Shown: one piece after another, positions 1-8,189 of the stretch
Layout of the letters: each line of letters opens with the position of its first letter
Position numbering within the stretch: the first letter of the stretch is position 1
Source of the DNA: Aquirhabdus sp.
GTDB lineage: Bacteria > Pseudomonadota > Gammaproteobacteria > Pseudomonadales > Moraxellaceae
DNA: 39,560 nucleotides
Reading direction: 5' to 3'
Assembly: GCA_030150135.1 (NCBI GenBank)
Contig: JASLGO010000038.1
Span: 1 to 39,560 of the forward strand
Notes under the pieces: generated by a model
Told to the model about the DNA's origin: nothing
Database searches by the model: none
What the model saw: the letters and a program-made list of their open reading frames with translations, nothing else
Program-made: the position numbers and the translations under genes

Positions 1-127
1 CAAAACTCTCGCCTCTAGATAAGTTATCATCGATGCGGTTGTTGCCTAAACCAGAAAAAGCACGACCCATCGCACCGATTCCCCATGAGAAGGCGCATCT
101 CTCTAACAATTAGATAAGGATTTCCCC

Positions 128-1234
128 ATGAAAACACGTGCCGCGATTGCATGGTCAGCAGGACAGCCACTGACGATTCACGAAGTTGATCTGGCGCCGC
201 CGCGTGCGGGTGAAGTGTTGGTCGAGATCAAAGCCACGGGGATTTGTCATACTGATTATTACACCTTGTCAGGTGCTGATCCTGAAGGTCGTTTTCCTGC
301 GATTTTGGGGCATGAAGGGGCGGGTGTCGTTCTTGAAGTCGGTGCAGGCGTGACCTCGCTAAAAGCTGGCGATCATGTGATTCCGCTCTATACACCTGAA
401 TGCCGTCAGTGCAAATTCTGTCTCTCGCAAAAAACTAATCTGTGCCAAGCGATTCGCTCGACTCAAGGTCAGGGTTTGATGCCTGATGGCACGTCACGTT
501 TCTCACTCGATGGTCAGCCGATTTTGCATTATATGGGTACATCGACTTTTGCTAATCATATTGTTGTGCCTGAGATTGCTCTGGCAAAAATCCGTTCCGA
601 CGCACCGTTTGATAAGGTGTGTTATATCGGTTGTGGCGTGACGACGGGTGTGGGTGCGGTGTTGTTTACGGCGAAAGTAGAGGCGGGTGCGAATGTGGTT
701 GTGTTTGGTCTGGGCGGTATTGGGCTGAACGTGATTCAAGGCGCGAAGATGGTTGGTGCGAATAAAATCATTGGTGTGGACTTAAATCCTGAGCGCGAGG
801 CGATGGCGCGTAAGTTCGGCATGACGCATTTCATTAATCCGTCCAAAGTTGAAAATGTGGTGGACGCGATTATTCAGCTCACCGATGGTGGAGCGGATTA
901 TTCGTTTGAGTGTATTGGTAATGTCGAGGTGATGCGTCAGGCATTGGAATGCTGCCATAAGGGTTGGGGTAAGAGCATTATCATTGGGGTTGCACCTGCT
1001 GGGGCTGAGATCAGCACGCGTCCGTTTCAGTTGGTGACGGGTCGTCATTGGTTGGGTTCGGCGTTTGGTGGTGCGCGTGGGCGGACGGATGTGCCGAAAA
1101 TTGTGGATTGGTATATGGATGGCAAGCTGAATATCGATGATTTGATTACGCACCACTTACGTTTAGATCAGATCAATGAAGGCTTTGAGTTGATGAAACG
1201 CGGCGAGTCGATTCGGTCGGTGATTGTGTATTGA
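128..1234 (+). CDS. frmA: S-(hydroxymethyl)glutathione dehydrogenase (class III alcohol dehydrogenase)
   Basis: Cytosolic zinc enzyme that oxidises S-hydroxymethylglutathione to S-formylglutathione with NAD+, the first enzymatic step of glutathione-dependent formaldehyde detoxification. The 368-aa length is normal for class III ADH. Visible ligands are catalytic zinc C40, H62-E63 and C169, and structural zinc C92, C95, C98 and C106. The NAD-binding GLGGIG lies at 194-199. The class III signature segment QGLMPDGTSRF follows an Arg (R110) in the position used to bind the glutathione carboxylate. ATG at 128 follows AAGGA at 117-121. The partner hydrolase fghA lies 3.2 kb downstream on the same strand, separated by minus-strand genes, so the two are not one operon. 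Confidence 0.97.
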   Translation: MKTRAAIAWSAGQPLTIHEVDLAPPRAGEVLVEIKATGICHTDYYTLSGADPEGRFPAILGHEGAGVVLEVGAGVTSLKAGDHVIPLYTPECRQCKFCLSQKTNLCQAIRSTQGQGLMPDGTSRFSLDGQPILHYMGTSTFANHIVVPEIALAKIRSDAPFDKVCYIGCGVTTGVGAVLFTAKVEAGANVVVFGLGGIGLNVIQGAKMVGANKIIGVDLNPEREAMARKFGMTHFINPSKVENVVDAIIQLTDGGADYSFECIGNVEVMRQALECCHKGWGKSIIIGVAPAGAEISTRPFQLVTGRHWLGSAFGGARGRTDVPKIVDWYMDGKLNIDDLITHHLRLDQINEGFELMKRGESIRSVIVY

Positions 1235-1373
1235 TGGTCATTTTAATTGATGGTTAGGCGCAACGCGCTTTGGCACATAGCACCTTATTATTAATCAGCC
1301 TTGGTAAAAACTCGGTTAATGAATTGAAGCGAAGACCCAGCAATGCTGAATCCTCGCTTAGAATCAATACGAC

Positions 1374-1895
1374 TTAGAAGTTAAACGACAGTTTAGCAAG
1401 CTCCGTTCCAGCTGGTTGTTGGAAACTGTACCTTCCAGGTCCGAATGTCGCAGTGCCGAGCTGAACTGTCCAATTGCCATTCGGACAAGCAGTTGCAGCG
1501 TCAGGTGCGGTCAAGTTCGCCGTAGTCGTCATGATAGGGATCGTGAGAGACCCGTTCTTGATCTGATCTGATGGAAAGCCAACTGAAGTGGATCCAACGA
1601 CGGTCGCTGGATGACCATTAACAACTCTGTTGGCTCCTGGATTATAGCAAGTCACTGGAACCGATGCGGCCAGATATACTGTCACTTGTACATCTTGGTT
1701 TCCCAGACCCGCAGCGACAGCGCTAGTGCAGGTTGCGGTGGCGCTGGTCGCGCTAGTAACTGCAATAGTGCAGACGGGTGGACCAGGATCATGTTGATAA
1801 TGCTGCCCCCCAGCAAAAGCTAAAGGATTTGCGATACAGGGTACCAATACCATCAGCATTCTAGTGAGTGACTTGCTTCGAAATTGGATTTTCAT
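1374..1895 (-). CDS. Small secreted protein of unknown function
   Basis: I do not recognise the family. The 173-aa product begins with a basic stretch and hydrophobic core ending in NPLAFA, a typical Sec signal peptide cleaved near residue 28. The mature part is rich in Ala, Thr, Val and Ser, with four cysteines (CTIAV, TATCT, VTCYN, TACPN) that could form two disulfides, and looks beta-rich. It ends in Phe (KLSFNF), which is common in exported beta proteins but is not proof of outer-membrane insertion at this size. The ATG at 1895 has an excellent Shine-Dalgarno AAGGAG 9 nt upstream. It stands alone between frmA and a 0.5-kb non-coding stretch. Confidence 0.8.
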   Translation of the reverse strand: MKIQFRSKSLTRMLMVLVPCIANPLAFAGGQHYQHDPGPPVCTIAVTSATSATATCTSAVAAGLGNQDVQVTVYLAASVPVTCYNPGANRVVNGHPATVVGSTSVGFPSDQIKNGSLTIPIMTTTANLTAPDAATACPNGNWTVQLGTATFGPGRYSFQQPAGTELAKLSFNF

Positions 1896-2400
1896 GATTC
1901 TTATCTCCTTACCACTTTGGAGGCCCGCATTAAGCAGGTCTTTGAATAAATTGTCTTACCTAATTGCGACTTACCTTAGTCATTTTGATATTTGAGGACG
2001 ATGTCGCAAAAATGCAGATTGTTAATGCAGATAGTTGTTTATTAGTAGTGACTTATAATGTTTTGTATGCTGATTTATAAAGTCATATTAGATGGTGGGA
2101 TGTGTGAAAAATTGATTATTTAATAACCATTAATTTGTTACTAAGTCGGTATGTAGTCAAGGTGTTTTAGATAGGTGGTTGATGTGTTACAAGGCCTTTT
2201 TTAGTGAGTATAGAATTAACCTTTGATTTATAAATACCTAGAAAATACGAGCGTTGGTCATGAATTTTTAATGACAGGGTTGAATTAAATCGTTGTTGGC
2301 ATATCCAAAAAAATCAATTTTTTTATATGATCGTAATGTCTAAGGATTGACCATGTGCCCACCAAGGTGAACACATAGTTCTAGATGAGAAAATGGTCAT
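1896..2400. other. AT-rich non-coding gap
   Basis: About 500 bases with no convincing ORF on either strand. It should hold the promoter of the minus-strand secreted-protein gene near its left end. It also contains one copy of an imperfect ~44-bp repeat (2137-2180) seen again upstream of fghA. Nothing else stands out. Confidence 0.5.
2137..2180 (+). repeat. Imperfect direct repeat, copy 1
   Basis: GTTACTAAG...GTCAAGGTGTTTT...GTGGT resembles the segment at 4346-4389 (GTCACTAAG...GTCAAGGTGTTTT...GTGGT). The 13-nt core GTCAAGGTGTTTT is identical and the flanks match with small gaps. The two copies bracket the DUF3303/dapA/unknown gene block. It could be a dispersed intergenic repeat or a shared promoter-region relic. 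Confidence 0.4.
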
Positions 2401-2643
2401 TTACTTGACAGATTCCCGCCACTGGATGTTGCCCAATCCGATTTGAACAGCTTTCTCAACTTCAATAATTGGCACCATTTTGAATTCAAAGAATGGCTGC
2501 CAAGCACCATTAACTTCCAGTGCAGCGGCAGCGGAGTCTGTTTCGACCAACGCTAAACCGCCGCTTCCATCAGCATAGGAATAATGAGCTTTGAACACAA
2601 CAGCTGCTGGTGGCTTCCAATGAGTGAAAAGAGTGAGATCCAT
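2401..2643 (-). CDS. DUF3303-like small protein
   Basis: 80-aa cytosolic protein starting MDLTLFTHWKPP. The pattern (beta strand, K/P-rich turn, a GSGGLALVETDS-like central strand, then an EFKMVPIIEVEKA helix) resembles the DUF3303 family, a small ferredoxin-like or dimeric alpha/beta-barrel fold of unknown function. I chose ATG at 2643: it leaves a 19-nt gap after the dapA-like stop. A longer reading from a TTG at 2682 would overlap dapA by 20 nt and adds residues unlike the family. It probably forms an operon with the aldolase gene upstream. Confidence 0.7.
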   Translation of the reverse strand: MDLTLFTHWKPPAAVVFKAHYSYADGSGGLALVETDSAAAALEVNGAWQPFFEFKMVPIIEVEKAVQIGLGNIQWRESVK

Positions 2644-2662
2644 AGAGTTAAGTAGTTTTGAT

Positions 2663-3571
2663 TTAAGCAAGTTTCGACTCAAGAATCCCAGTCAATATTT
2701 CTTCAAGCTGTTTAACACACCCAGTCGATGCTGGCGTCATAGGCAATCGCACACTACTTTCAATCAACCCCATAATATTCAACGCAGCTTTCACTGGTGC
2801 AGGATTCGGTTCGGAAAAGAGAAGCTGAATTAGCGGTTGTAGTGCAGCATTGATCTGCCTTGCTTCATCCAAACGACCTTGCTGGACATGCTGATGCATG
2901 AGCCGATACAAGTCAGGGCGAATATGCGCTGCTGCCGAAATCGCACCTTGCCCGCCGAGACATGAGCAGACAAAAATCATATTGTCCTCACCGCTGAGGA
3001 TATTAAGAGAGGTTTCATTAATCTGTTGACTGAGCTGCATCACGTTACCATTGCCACTTTCTTTGACACCGATAAATTGTGAATTACGATTCAAGGCTTG
3101 CAGCGTTGGCAGTTCAATATTGACACCCGTTCGGTAGGGAATGTTGTAGATGATAAACGGCAAAGTTGTCGCTGCGGCGGCAGCTTCAAAATGACGTTGG
3201 ATACCGAGTTGTGATGGTCGGACATATGCAGGCGGACTCATAAGAAAACCTGAAACCCCTTGATGCGTGCTATAACGCTGCACATCATCAACAACTTGCA
3301 TGGTATCGCTACCACTAATCCCCATCATGATTGGACATTGCCCCTCAGCAGCTTCAACAACGGCATCCAGCAATTGCAAATGCTCAGCGTCGCTTAAAGT
3401 CGCGGATTCGCCAGTCGTTGCGCCAACAATTAAACCGTCAATGCCTTGATCTATCAGATGGCGAGTGAGTTTTTGTGCGGCGGGCAAGTCAAGCTGTTGC
3501 GTGACTCCCTGAAAAGGCGCGACAAGGGGGATCCAAATGCCAGTGGCATCGCTTTGGGTCAAAGGTCTCAT
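2663..3571 (-). CDS. dapA: 4-hydroxy-tetrahydrodipicolinate synthase family aldolase
   Basis: Class I aldolase of the DHDPS/NAL family, expected to condense pyruvate with aspartate semialdehyde in lysine and cell-wall precursor synthesis. The 302 residues form one TIM barrel. Visible motifs are GATTGES at 50-56 (pyruvate-binding Thr pair), Y116 in SPPAYVRP, YNIPYRTG at 142-149 (proton-relay Tyr and substrate-binding Arg) and the Schiff-base lysine K170 in GVKES. ATG at 3571 has GGAG 6 nt upstream. The conserved residues favour a genuine DHDPS, but paralogues acting on other 2-keto acids look similar, so the substrate is inferred from family. It is followed by a DUF3303-like gene. Confidence 0.85.
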   Translation of the reverse strand: MRPLTQSDATGIWIPLVAPFQGVTQQLDLPAAQKLTRHLIDQGIDGLIVGATTGESATLSDAEHLQLLDAVVEAAEGQCPIMMGISGSDTMQVVDDVQRYSTHQGVSGFLMSPPAYVRPSQLGIQRHFEAAAAATTLPFIIYNIPYRTGVNIELPTLQALNRNSQFIGVKESGNGNVMQLSQQINETSLNILSGEDNMIFVCSCLGGQGAISAAAHIRPDLYRLMHQHVQQGRLDEARQINAALQPLIQLLFSEPNPAPVKAALNIMGLIESSVRLPMTPASTGCVKQLEEILTGILESKLA

Positions 3572-3683
3572 TGAAGACTCCAGTTGTTTTAAAAAAGTTA
3601 AAACATCACCTGCACGCTACACCGTTCAAGTGCGCCGTGAGATGTGAAACTGGAGAAGTTGATGTGATACTTGATGCCTCCGC

Positions 3684-3730
3684 CAGATTCTCATCTGACG
3701 GCAAGCAGCTTCCCGTTAGATGAGAATCTG
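3684..3730. repeat. Long intergenic hairpin (18-bp arms)
   Basis: Arms 3684-3701 and 3713-3730 (CAGATTCTCATCTGACGG and CCGTTAGATGAGAATCTG) pair over 18 bp with one G-U, around an 11-nt loop. Neither strand has a clear U-run after the stem. It could stop transcription of the minus-strand gene at 3901-4206 or be a dispersed palindromic element. The remaining ~330 bases between the dapA-like start and 3901 hold only the dapA-like promoter region. Confidence 0.65.
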
Positions 3731-3900
3731 CTTCTTAGACTTGGTTTGATTACAGGTCGAATGCGACGCAGTACTGCCTATCAGCGCAGTAAAAATGCGC
3801 GATTCAACAGAAACGTATGGTGCATGGGACATAGTAATCAATGAATGCAAAAGTGATGAGCTTGCAGTATAGCGAGCGTTTGTTTTGCATACAATCTCAT

Positions 3901-4206
3901 TTATCCCCATTGTTTGCCGAGCTGCTCAAGTCCAGAATTCTGTAAGTCCTCTGGGCTCATCAGAATACGGAATTTACAACTCGCCTGAAAATTAAGGAAA
4001 AAAGGTTCTGCAAAAAATGGAACATCGGAAGATTTATTGACATTGACTACAAATAAAGCGCCACGCTTTCCGTCTTGTTCCGTGAAATAGCTGGCTTCAG
4101 GTTTGATGGTTTCCAGAATCTTGCCAATCATTTCTCCGACCTTTCCGCTTCGGACGAGAGTATTGAAGGGTTCAAGTGGGAAGTCGACGGTTAATAACAT
4201 TTTCAT
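3901..4206 (-). CDS. Small conserved hypothetical protein
   Basis: 101-aa protein beginning MKMLLTVDFPLEPFN. It shows the pattern of a small alpha/beta (dimeric-barrel-like) domain: an N-terminal strand, a helix IGKILETIKPEASYF, then a strand GKRGALFVVNV followed by FFAEPFFLNF. I have seen this architecture in short soil-bacterial proteins of unknown role but cannot name a family. ATG at 4206 is preceded by AAGGAG with 7-nt spacing. It is unrelated in sequence to the DUF3303-like protein nearby, although both may adopt ferredoxin-like folds. Confidence 0.7.
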   Translation of the reverse strand: MKMLLTVDFPLEPFNTLVRSGKVGEMIGKILETIKPEASYFTEQDGKRGALFVVNVNKSSDVPFFAEPFFLNFQASCKFRILMSPEDLQNSGLEQLGKQWG

Positions 4207-4345
4207 GATGAGACTCCTTTTTATAGTTTTTGAGTGATTTAAGCGATCCAGATGTGCACAGATCTTATTGTGTAGATTAGGAAATATAAGATCCTTTTTG
4301 ATTATAATGAGCGTCTATTTTGTTTAATTTATAGTCAGATAATCT

Positions 4346-4389
4346 GTCACTAAGCGTATAGTCCGTCAAGGTGTTTTTGACCAGTGGTG
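4346..4389 (+). repeat. Imperfect direct repeat, copy 2
   Basis: Second copy of the element at 2137-2180; it shares GTCAAGGTGTTTT and flanking CTAAG / GTGGT. It ends about 60 nt before the fghA start, so it may overlap that gene's promoter region. Confidence 0.4.
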
Positions 4390-4450
4390 AGCGTTCTCAA
4401 TCACCTCTAGCTGTAAACATATACCAATATTTTTGTTTCCTGAGAATAAG

Positions 4451-5284
4451 ATGCAAATACTCAATTCTTCTCGCTGTTTCAACGGCGAACAACGTTTTTA
4501 TCAGCATGATTCTGCTGTGATTGGTTTGCCGATGAAATTTGGCGTGTATTTGCCGCCGCAAGCACTGGCTGGCGATGCGTGTCCTGCATTGTTTTATCTC
4601 GCAGGTTTAACCTGTACTGAAGAAACCTTGCCGATCAAGGCTCATGCACAAGCGATTGCTGCGGAGTTGGGTGTGATTTTGATTTCTCCTGATACCAGTC
4701 CTCGCGGCGAGAGTGTGGCGAAAGCCGATTATTGGGATTTGGGGCAAGGGGCGGGGTTTTATTTGGATGCGACGCAAGCGCCATGGGCGCCACATTATCG
4801 GATGGAGTCTTATCTGTGTGATGAGCTCTATCCATTGATTAAGAATAATTTTAATGTTAATAAAATCAGTGTAATGGGTCATTCTATGGGTGGTCATGGT
4901 GCGTTGACCTTGGCATGGCGTCATCCTGATTTATTTGCCTCTGTATCCGCAATTGCACCGATTGCCGCGCCGATGGATTGTCCTTGGGGTGTAAAAGCCT
5001 TTACCAATTACTTGGGCGAAGATCAAAGCACATGGGTAGAGCATGATGCGAGTCGTTTGATCGAAGCGAAAGGCAAACTCTTTGACAATATCTTCGTTGA
5101 TCAAGGTTTAGAGGATCAATTCTTGAATCAACTGCATCCTGATCGATTTGAGGCGGCATGTGCCAGTGCAGGTCAACCGCTCACTTTACGTCATCATGCA
5201 GGATATAATCATGGATATTATTTTATTCAAAGTGTGATTGCCGATCATGTGCGTTATCATATGCAGGCGCTGCGCAAAGTCTGA
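4451..5284 (+). CDS. fghA: S-formylglutathione hydrolase
   Basis: Serine esterase that hydrolyses S-formylglutathione to formate and glutathione, completing the formaldehyde pathway begun by frmA. From ATG 4451 the protein has 277 aa, the normal length. The nucleophile elbow GHSMGGHG places the serine at residue 145. The acid is probably the Asp in FVDQGLEDQFL and the histidine lies in HAGYNHGYYFI near the C-terminus. YLAGLTCTEET is the family's oxyanion-side signature. A reading from TTG at 4433 adds six unlikely residues, so I prefer the ATG. rpe follows 52 nt downstream on the same strand. Confidence 0.96.
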   Translation: MQILNSSRCFNGEQRFYQHDSAVIGLPMKFGVYLPPQALAGDACPALFYLAGLTCTEETLPIKAHAQAIAAELGVILISPDTSPRGESVAKADYWDLGQGAGFYLDATQAPWAPHYRMESYLCDELYPLIKNNFNVNKISVMGHSMGGHGALTLAWRHPDLFASVSAIAPIAAPMDCPWGVKAFTNYLGEDQSTWVEHDASRLIEAKGKLFDNIFVDQGLEDQFLNQLHPDRFEAACASAGQPLTLRHHAGYNHGYYFIQSVIADHVRYHMQALRKV

Positions 5285-5336
5285 TTGCGGATTTGCGCGT
5301 GACCATCGAATTTGCCATTAATGACTAGAGTTTGTT

Positions 5337-6017
5337 ATGACTAAACCCTATTGGATTGCCCCGTCGATTTTATCCGCTGATTTCGCTCGCTTGGGCGAAG
5401 ACGTTGAAAAAGTACTGAATGCTGGCGCGGATGTGGTGCATTTTGATGTGATGGATAATCACTATGTGCCGAATTTGACGTTTGGTTCGATGATTTGTAC
5501 CGCACTACGGAGCTATGGCATCACTGCGCCGATCGATGTGCATCTGATGGTTGAGCCAGTCGATCGCATGATTGAGTATTTTTTGGAAGCGGGTGCGAGC
5601 ATTATCACGTTTCATCCAGAAGCGACGCCGCATATTGATCGCTCATTGCAGTTGATCAAGTCGGGCGGTGCGAAAGCGGGTTTGGTGTTTAATCCTGCGA
5701 CACCGCTGCATTATCTCGATTATGTGATGGATAAAGTCGATCAAGTGCTGTTGATGAGCGTGAATCCTGGTTTTGGCGGTCAAAGTTTTATTCCAAGTAC
5801 GCTGGACAAACTGCGCGTCGCGAAACAGATGATCGAGAAGAGTGGTCGTGATATTCGCTTGGAAGTCGATGGTGGCGTGAATGTGAAAAATATTCGTGCG
5901 ATTGCGGAAGCGGGTGCGGATATGTTTGTTGCGGGTTCTGCGATTTTTAATCAGCCTGATTATAAGACGGTCATTGATGCGATGCGTGCGGAGTTGGCGT
6001 TGGTGCAGAAAGTCTAA
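5337..6017 (+). CDS. rpe: Ribulose-phosphate 3-epimerase
   Basis: Interconverts ribulose-5-phosphate and xylulose-5-phosphate in the pentose phosphate pathway. The 226-aa TIM barrel starts with the family motif IAPSILSADFARLGE. It carries metal and catalytic positions HFDVMDNHYVPNLTFG and DVHLMVEP, the phosphate-binding SVNPGFGGQSFIPS, and LEVDGGVNVKNI with the catalytic Asp, then GADMFVAGSAIF. ATG at 5337. It follows fghA closely and may be co-transcribed with it; a link through the ribulose-monophosphate route is not implied, since no such genes are visible. Confidence 0.97.
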   Translation: MTKPYWIAPSILSADFARLGEDVEKVLNAGADVVHFDVMDNHYVPNLTFGSMICTALRSYGITAPIDVHLMVEPVDRMIEYFLEAGASIITFHPEATPHIDRSLQLIKSGGAKAGLVFNPATPLHYLDYVMDKVDQVLLMSVNPGFGGQSFIPSTLDKLRVAKQMIEKSGRDIRLEVDGGVNVKNIRAIAEAGADMFVAGSAIFNQPDYKTVIDAMRAELALVQKV

Positions 6018-6088
6018 AATTAAAAACTTTGGTTACTTGGGTGTCTTTTCGTTGAGCTTTTTAATGGGAGGATTCGCCTACCGCGGGT

Positions 6089-6114
6089 CTTCCTTTTTTC
6101 TTGGAAAAAGGAAG
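6089..6114. repeat. Perfect 10-bp hairpin downstream of rpe
   Basis: CTTCCTTTTT (6089-6098) pairs exactly with AAAAAGGAAG (6105-6114) around a 6-nt loop. It sits in a non-coding region between two convergent genes (rpe and the TRIC-like gene). The surrounding ~100 nt can be read as a short frame with FFLGKRKQN-like residues. I remember sequences of this kind as dispersed non-coding elements in Acinetobacter-type genomes, but that recollection is unverified. It may also serve as a bidirectional terminator. Confidence 0.5.
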
Positions 6115-6247
6115 CAAAACCGCGTCCTTCGCAAAACTCGCGTGCAGGGAGTGGTTCTTAAAAATAAGGTTTATCTAAAAGATCATGCTTTTTAATAATT
6201 CTTGTTTGGCTCAAACAGTTGCTCAGGACAACTAAAGAGCAAAAAAA

Positions 6248-6898
6248 TCAGTCTTGATTTTTCTCAATCATATATTCATCTTTATAAACAAACTTGGGAA
6301 TTTCCCAGTGATATTTGATGGCGAGTAATCGGAAGAGGAAGCCGCCAAACAACGTAATAATCATGCTTTGTTCATCAACTAGATTCAGCTGTAAGCAGCC
6401 GAGATAAAGTGCGGCACTGGCTAAGGCAACGCTGGCATAGAGTTCTTTTTGAAAAATCAATGGAATGTCATTACACAAGATATCGCGCAAAATCCCACCA
6501 AAGACCCCTGTAATCACGCCAAATACGGCGCTGATGAGTAGGCTTGGTTGAATCAGTCCTTCGTGCTGCATTTGAATCGCAACCTGACAACCAATAATGG
6601 TAAATGCAACCAAGCCCAGCGCATCCAGCACCAAGAATATGGATTTTAAGTGCTTCATCAGTGGCGCAATTACCACCGTTAATAATGCTGCAAAGCCTGT
6701 GAGTGCAAGGTATTCAGGATGTTTGACCCAAGTTAGAGGATAGTGTCCGAGCAATACATCGCGGGCTGAACCGCCACCGAGTGCTGTCACGCACGCAATC
6801 AATACCACACCAAATAAATCCATACTGCGTCGCCCAGCGGAGAGCGCGCCAGTCATGGCTTCAGCGGTGATCGCGATGATGTAAATAATAGTCAGCAT
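6248..6898 (-). CDS. TRIC/UPF0126 family cation-channel-like membrane protein
   Basis: 216-aa inner-membrane protein made of two tandem three-helix UPF0126 repeats, seven predicted membrane segments in total. The repeat hallmark appears twice: GGGSARDVLLG at 41-51 and GGILRDILCNDIP at 134-146. This is the architecture of bacterial TRIC homologues and YicG. Structures of bacterial TRICs show trimeric potassium-permeable channels, but the physiological role of YicG-type members is not settled. ATG at 6898. It is transcribed toward rpe and lies 95 nt downstream of the YchJ-like gene, so it may have its own promoter. Confidence 0.9.
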   Translation of the reverse strand: MLTIIYIIAITAEAMTGALSAGRRSMDLFGVVLIACVTALGGGSARDVLLGHYPLTWVKHPEYLALTGFAALLTVVIAPLMKHLKSIFLVLDALGLVAFTIIGCQVAIQMQHEGLIQPSLLISAVFGVITGVFGGILRDILCNDIPLIFQKELYASVALASAALYLGCLQLNLVDEQSMIITLFGGFLFRLLAIKYHWEIPKFVYKDEYMIEKNQD

Positions 6899-6993
6899 GT
6901 AGAGTGATGATCTGGATCAGTTTTGGTGCAGGCATTTTAACCGAGTCGATCCATGAAATGGAGGTTTCGTGCTGACTCGACAATTCACATCCT

Positions 6994-7458
6994 CTATGAA
7001 ATCCAAGTTGAGCAGCATTTTTTGAATTTAGCACCATTGCCACACGGACAAGGATCATTGCGTCCGAGGTTAAGCGGTGCGGTAGGATCAAGAAAATACC
7101 AACGATCTTTTATTTTTACGAAACCTGATTTTTCGAGATGTTGATGCTCGCCTTGTGCGTCTTTCCATTTGGCGACAAAGGTCACTGTCGCGTGAATTTT
7201 GTCGGAAAGTTCTTCGAAGTTTTGTACGTCTAAGCCAAGCCATGTGCTTTGAGTTGACCAAGTGCGAATGCCGTTTTGGTCTAATAAATTTTGCTGTGCA
7301 GGAAGTGTAGTTGCGACGAGGTAATCAATTAAACCTAGCACATAAGCACTGTAACGCGAACGCATCAGTTTTTCTGCGGTCGGCGCAAGTTCGCCTGCAT
7401 GATATTTGCCGCAACATTGAACAAGTAGATTTTTGGGATTGCAGGGACAAATTTGCAT
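6994..7458 (-). CDS. YchJ family protein with C-terminal SEC-C zinc motif
   Basis: 154-aa protein with the YchJ layout: an N-terminal Cys cluster (CPCNPKN...CCGKYH), a central NTF2-like domain with the family segment AEKLMRSRYSAYVLG, then the C-terminal SEC-C motif GRNDPCPCGNGAKFKKCC that binds zinc. The function of YchJ is unknown; SEC-C motifs occur at the SecA tail, where they mediate SecB or ribosome contact. The gene lies 7 nt downstream of the LysE-type exporter gene, so the two are almost certainly co-transcribed. Confidence 0.92.
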   Translation of the reverse strand: MQICPCNPKNLLVQCCGKYHAGELAPTAEKLMRSRYSAYVLGLIDYLVATTLPAQQNLLDQNGIRTWSTQSTWLGLDVQNFEELSDKIHATVTFVAKWKDAQGEHQHLEKSGFVKIKDRWYFLDPTAPLNLGRNDPCPCGNGAKFKKCCSTWIS

Positions 7459-7465
7459 AAACGAT

Positions 7466-8086
7466 TCAGCTTTTCACAAAGTTAATAAATACAGGAATAA
7501 TTGATCCAACGAGCAATAGCGCCATGCTGATATTAAAGATTTTCTGGTGCTTTGGGCTTTGTAGAAAACGCTTTAAATTTGCACCAAAGAATAACCACGT
7601 TGCTGCGCTCGGAAATGCAGTGATTAAGAATATCAATGCAATGATACCAATTTGCTGAAAAATATTAGTGCTCAGTGTGGTGTACGTTGCAATGGCGCCA
7701 GTTGCCATGATCCATGCTTTTGGATTAACCCATTGAAAAAGTGCAGCTTGCCAAAAGTTTAATGGTTTGGCATTGCTGCTATTGATTTCATGTGGTTTGG
7801 TCGCAGCAATCATCCAAGCTAAATAAAGTAGATATAAAATCCCCAAAACTTGAATGACAGTATGAATCACTGGGAAATATTCAAAAATACTTCCCAATCC
7901 CACGCCAATCAATAACACCATCACGGGAAAGCCTAGGCAAATGCCAAAGAGATGAGGGAGGCTTTTTCGGACCCCATAATTTAAGCCAGAACTCATGAGC
8001 ATGACGTTATTTGGACCAGGCGTGATTGCTGCCGAAAAGGCAAACAGCACGAGTGCAAGGTACAGTTCGAGCGTATGCGATGTCAT
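7466..8086 (-). CDS. LysE/RhtB family amino-acid exporter
   Basis: 206-aa inner-membrane protein with about six hydrophobic segments and the LysE family signature ITPGPNNVMLMSSGLNYG at residues 21-38. The central WQAALFQWVNPKAWIMATG motif is also typical. Members export basic or neutral amino acids or homoserine lactones; the substrate here cannot be told. ATG at 8086. It heads a two-gene unit with the YchJ-like gene and is divergent from the SRPBCC gene. Confidence 0.92.
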   Translation of the reverse strand: MTSHTLELYLALVLFAFSAAITPGPNNVMLMSSGLNYGVRKSLPHLFGICLGFPVMVLLIGVGLGSIFEYFPVIHTVIQVLGILYLLYLAWMIAATKPHEINSSNAKPLNFWQAALFQWVNPKAWIMATGAIATYTTLSTNIFQQIGIIALIFLITAFPSAATWLFFGANLKRFLQSPKHQKIFNISMALLLVGSIIPVFINFVKS

Positions 8087-8189
8087 GAGCTGTATTTATC
8101 CTAAAAAAATGCGGATTTTTAATGTAATTATGCTAGCATGGAAAAATTGACAATAAGTATTGTCTAATTAATGAAAGAGGATATCTGCG

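Noticed and set aside
3716..3910. 64-codon minus-strand frame
   Set aside because: Runs through the long hairpin and overlaps the end of the 101-aa gene; no ribosome-binding site or recognisable pattern.
5896..6195. 99-codon plus-strand frame overlapping rpe
   Set aside because: First half is rpe in another frame, second half is the hairpin element; no plausible start.
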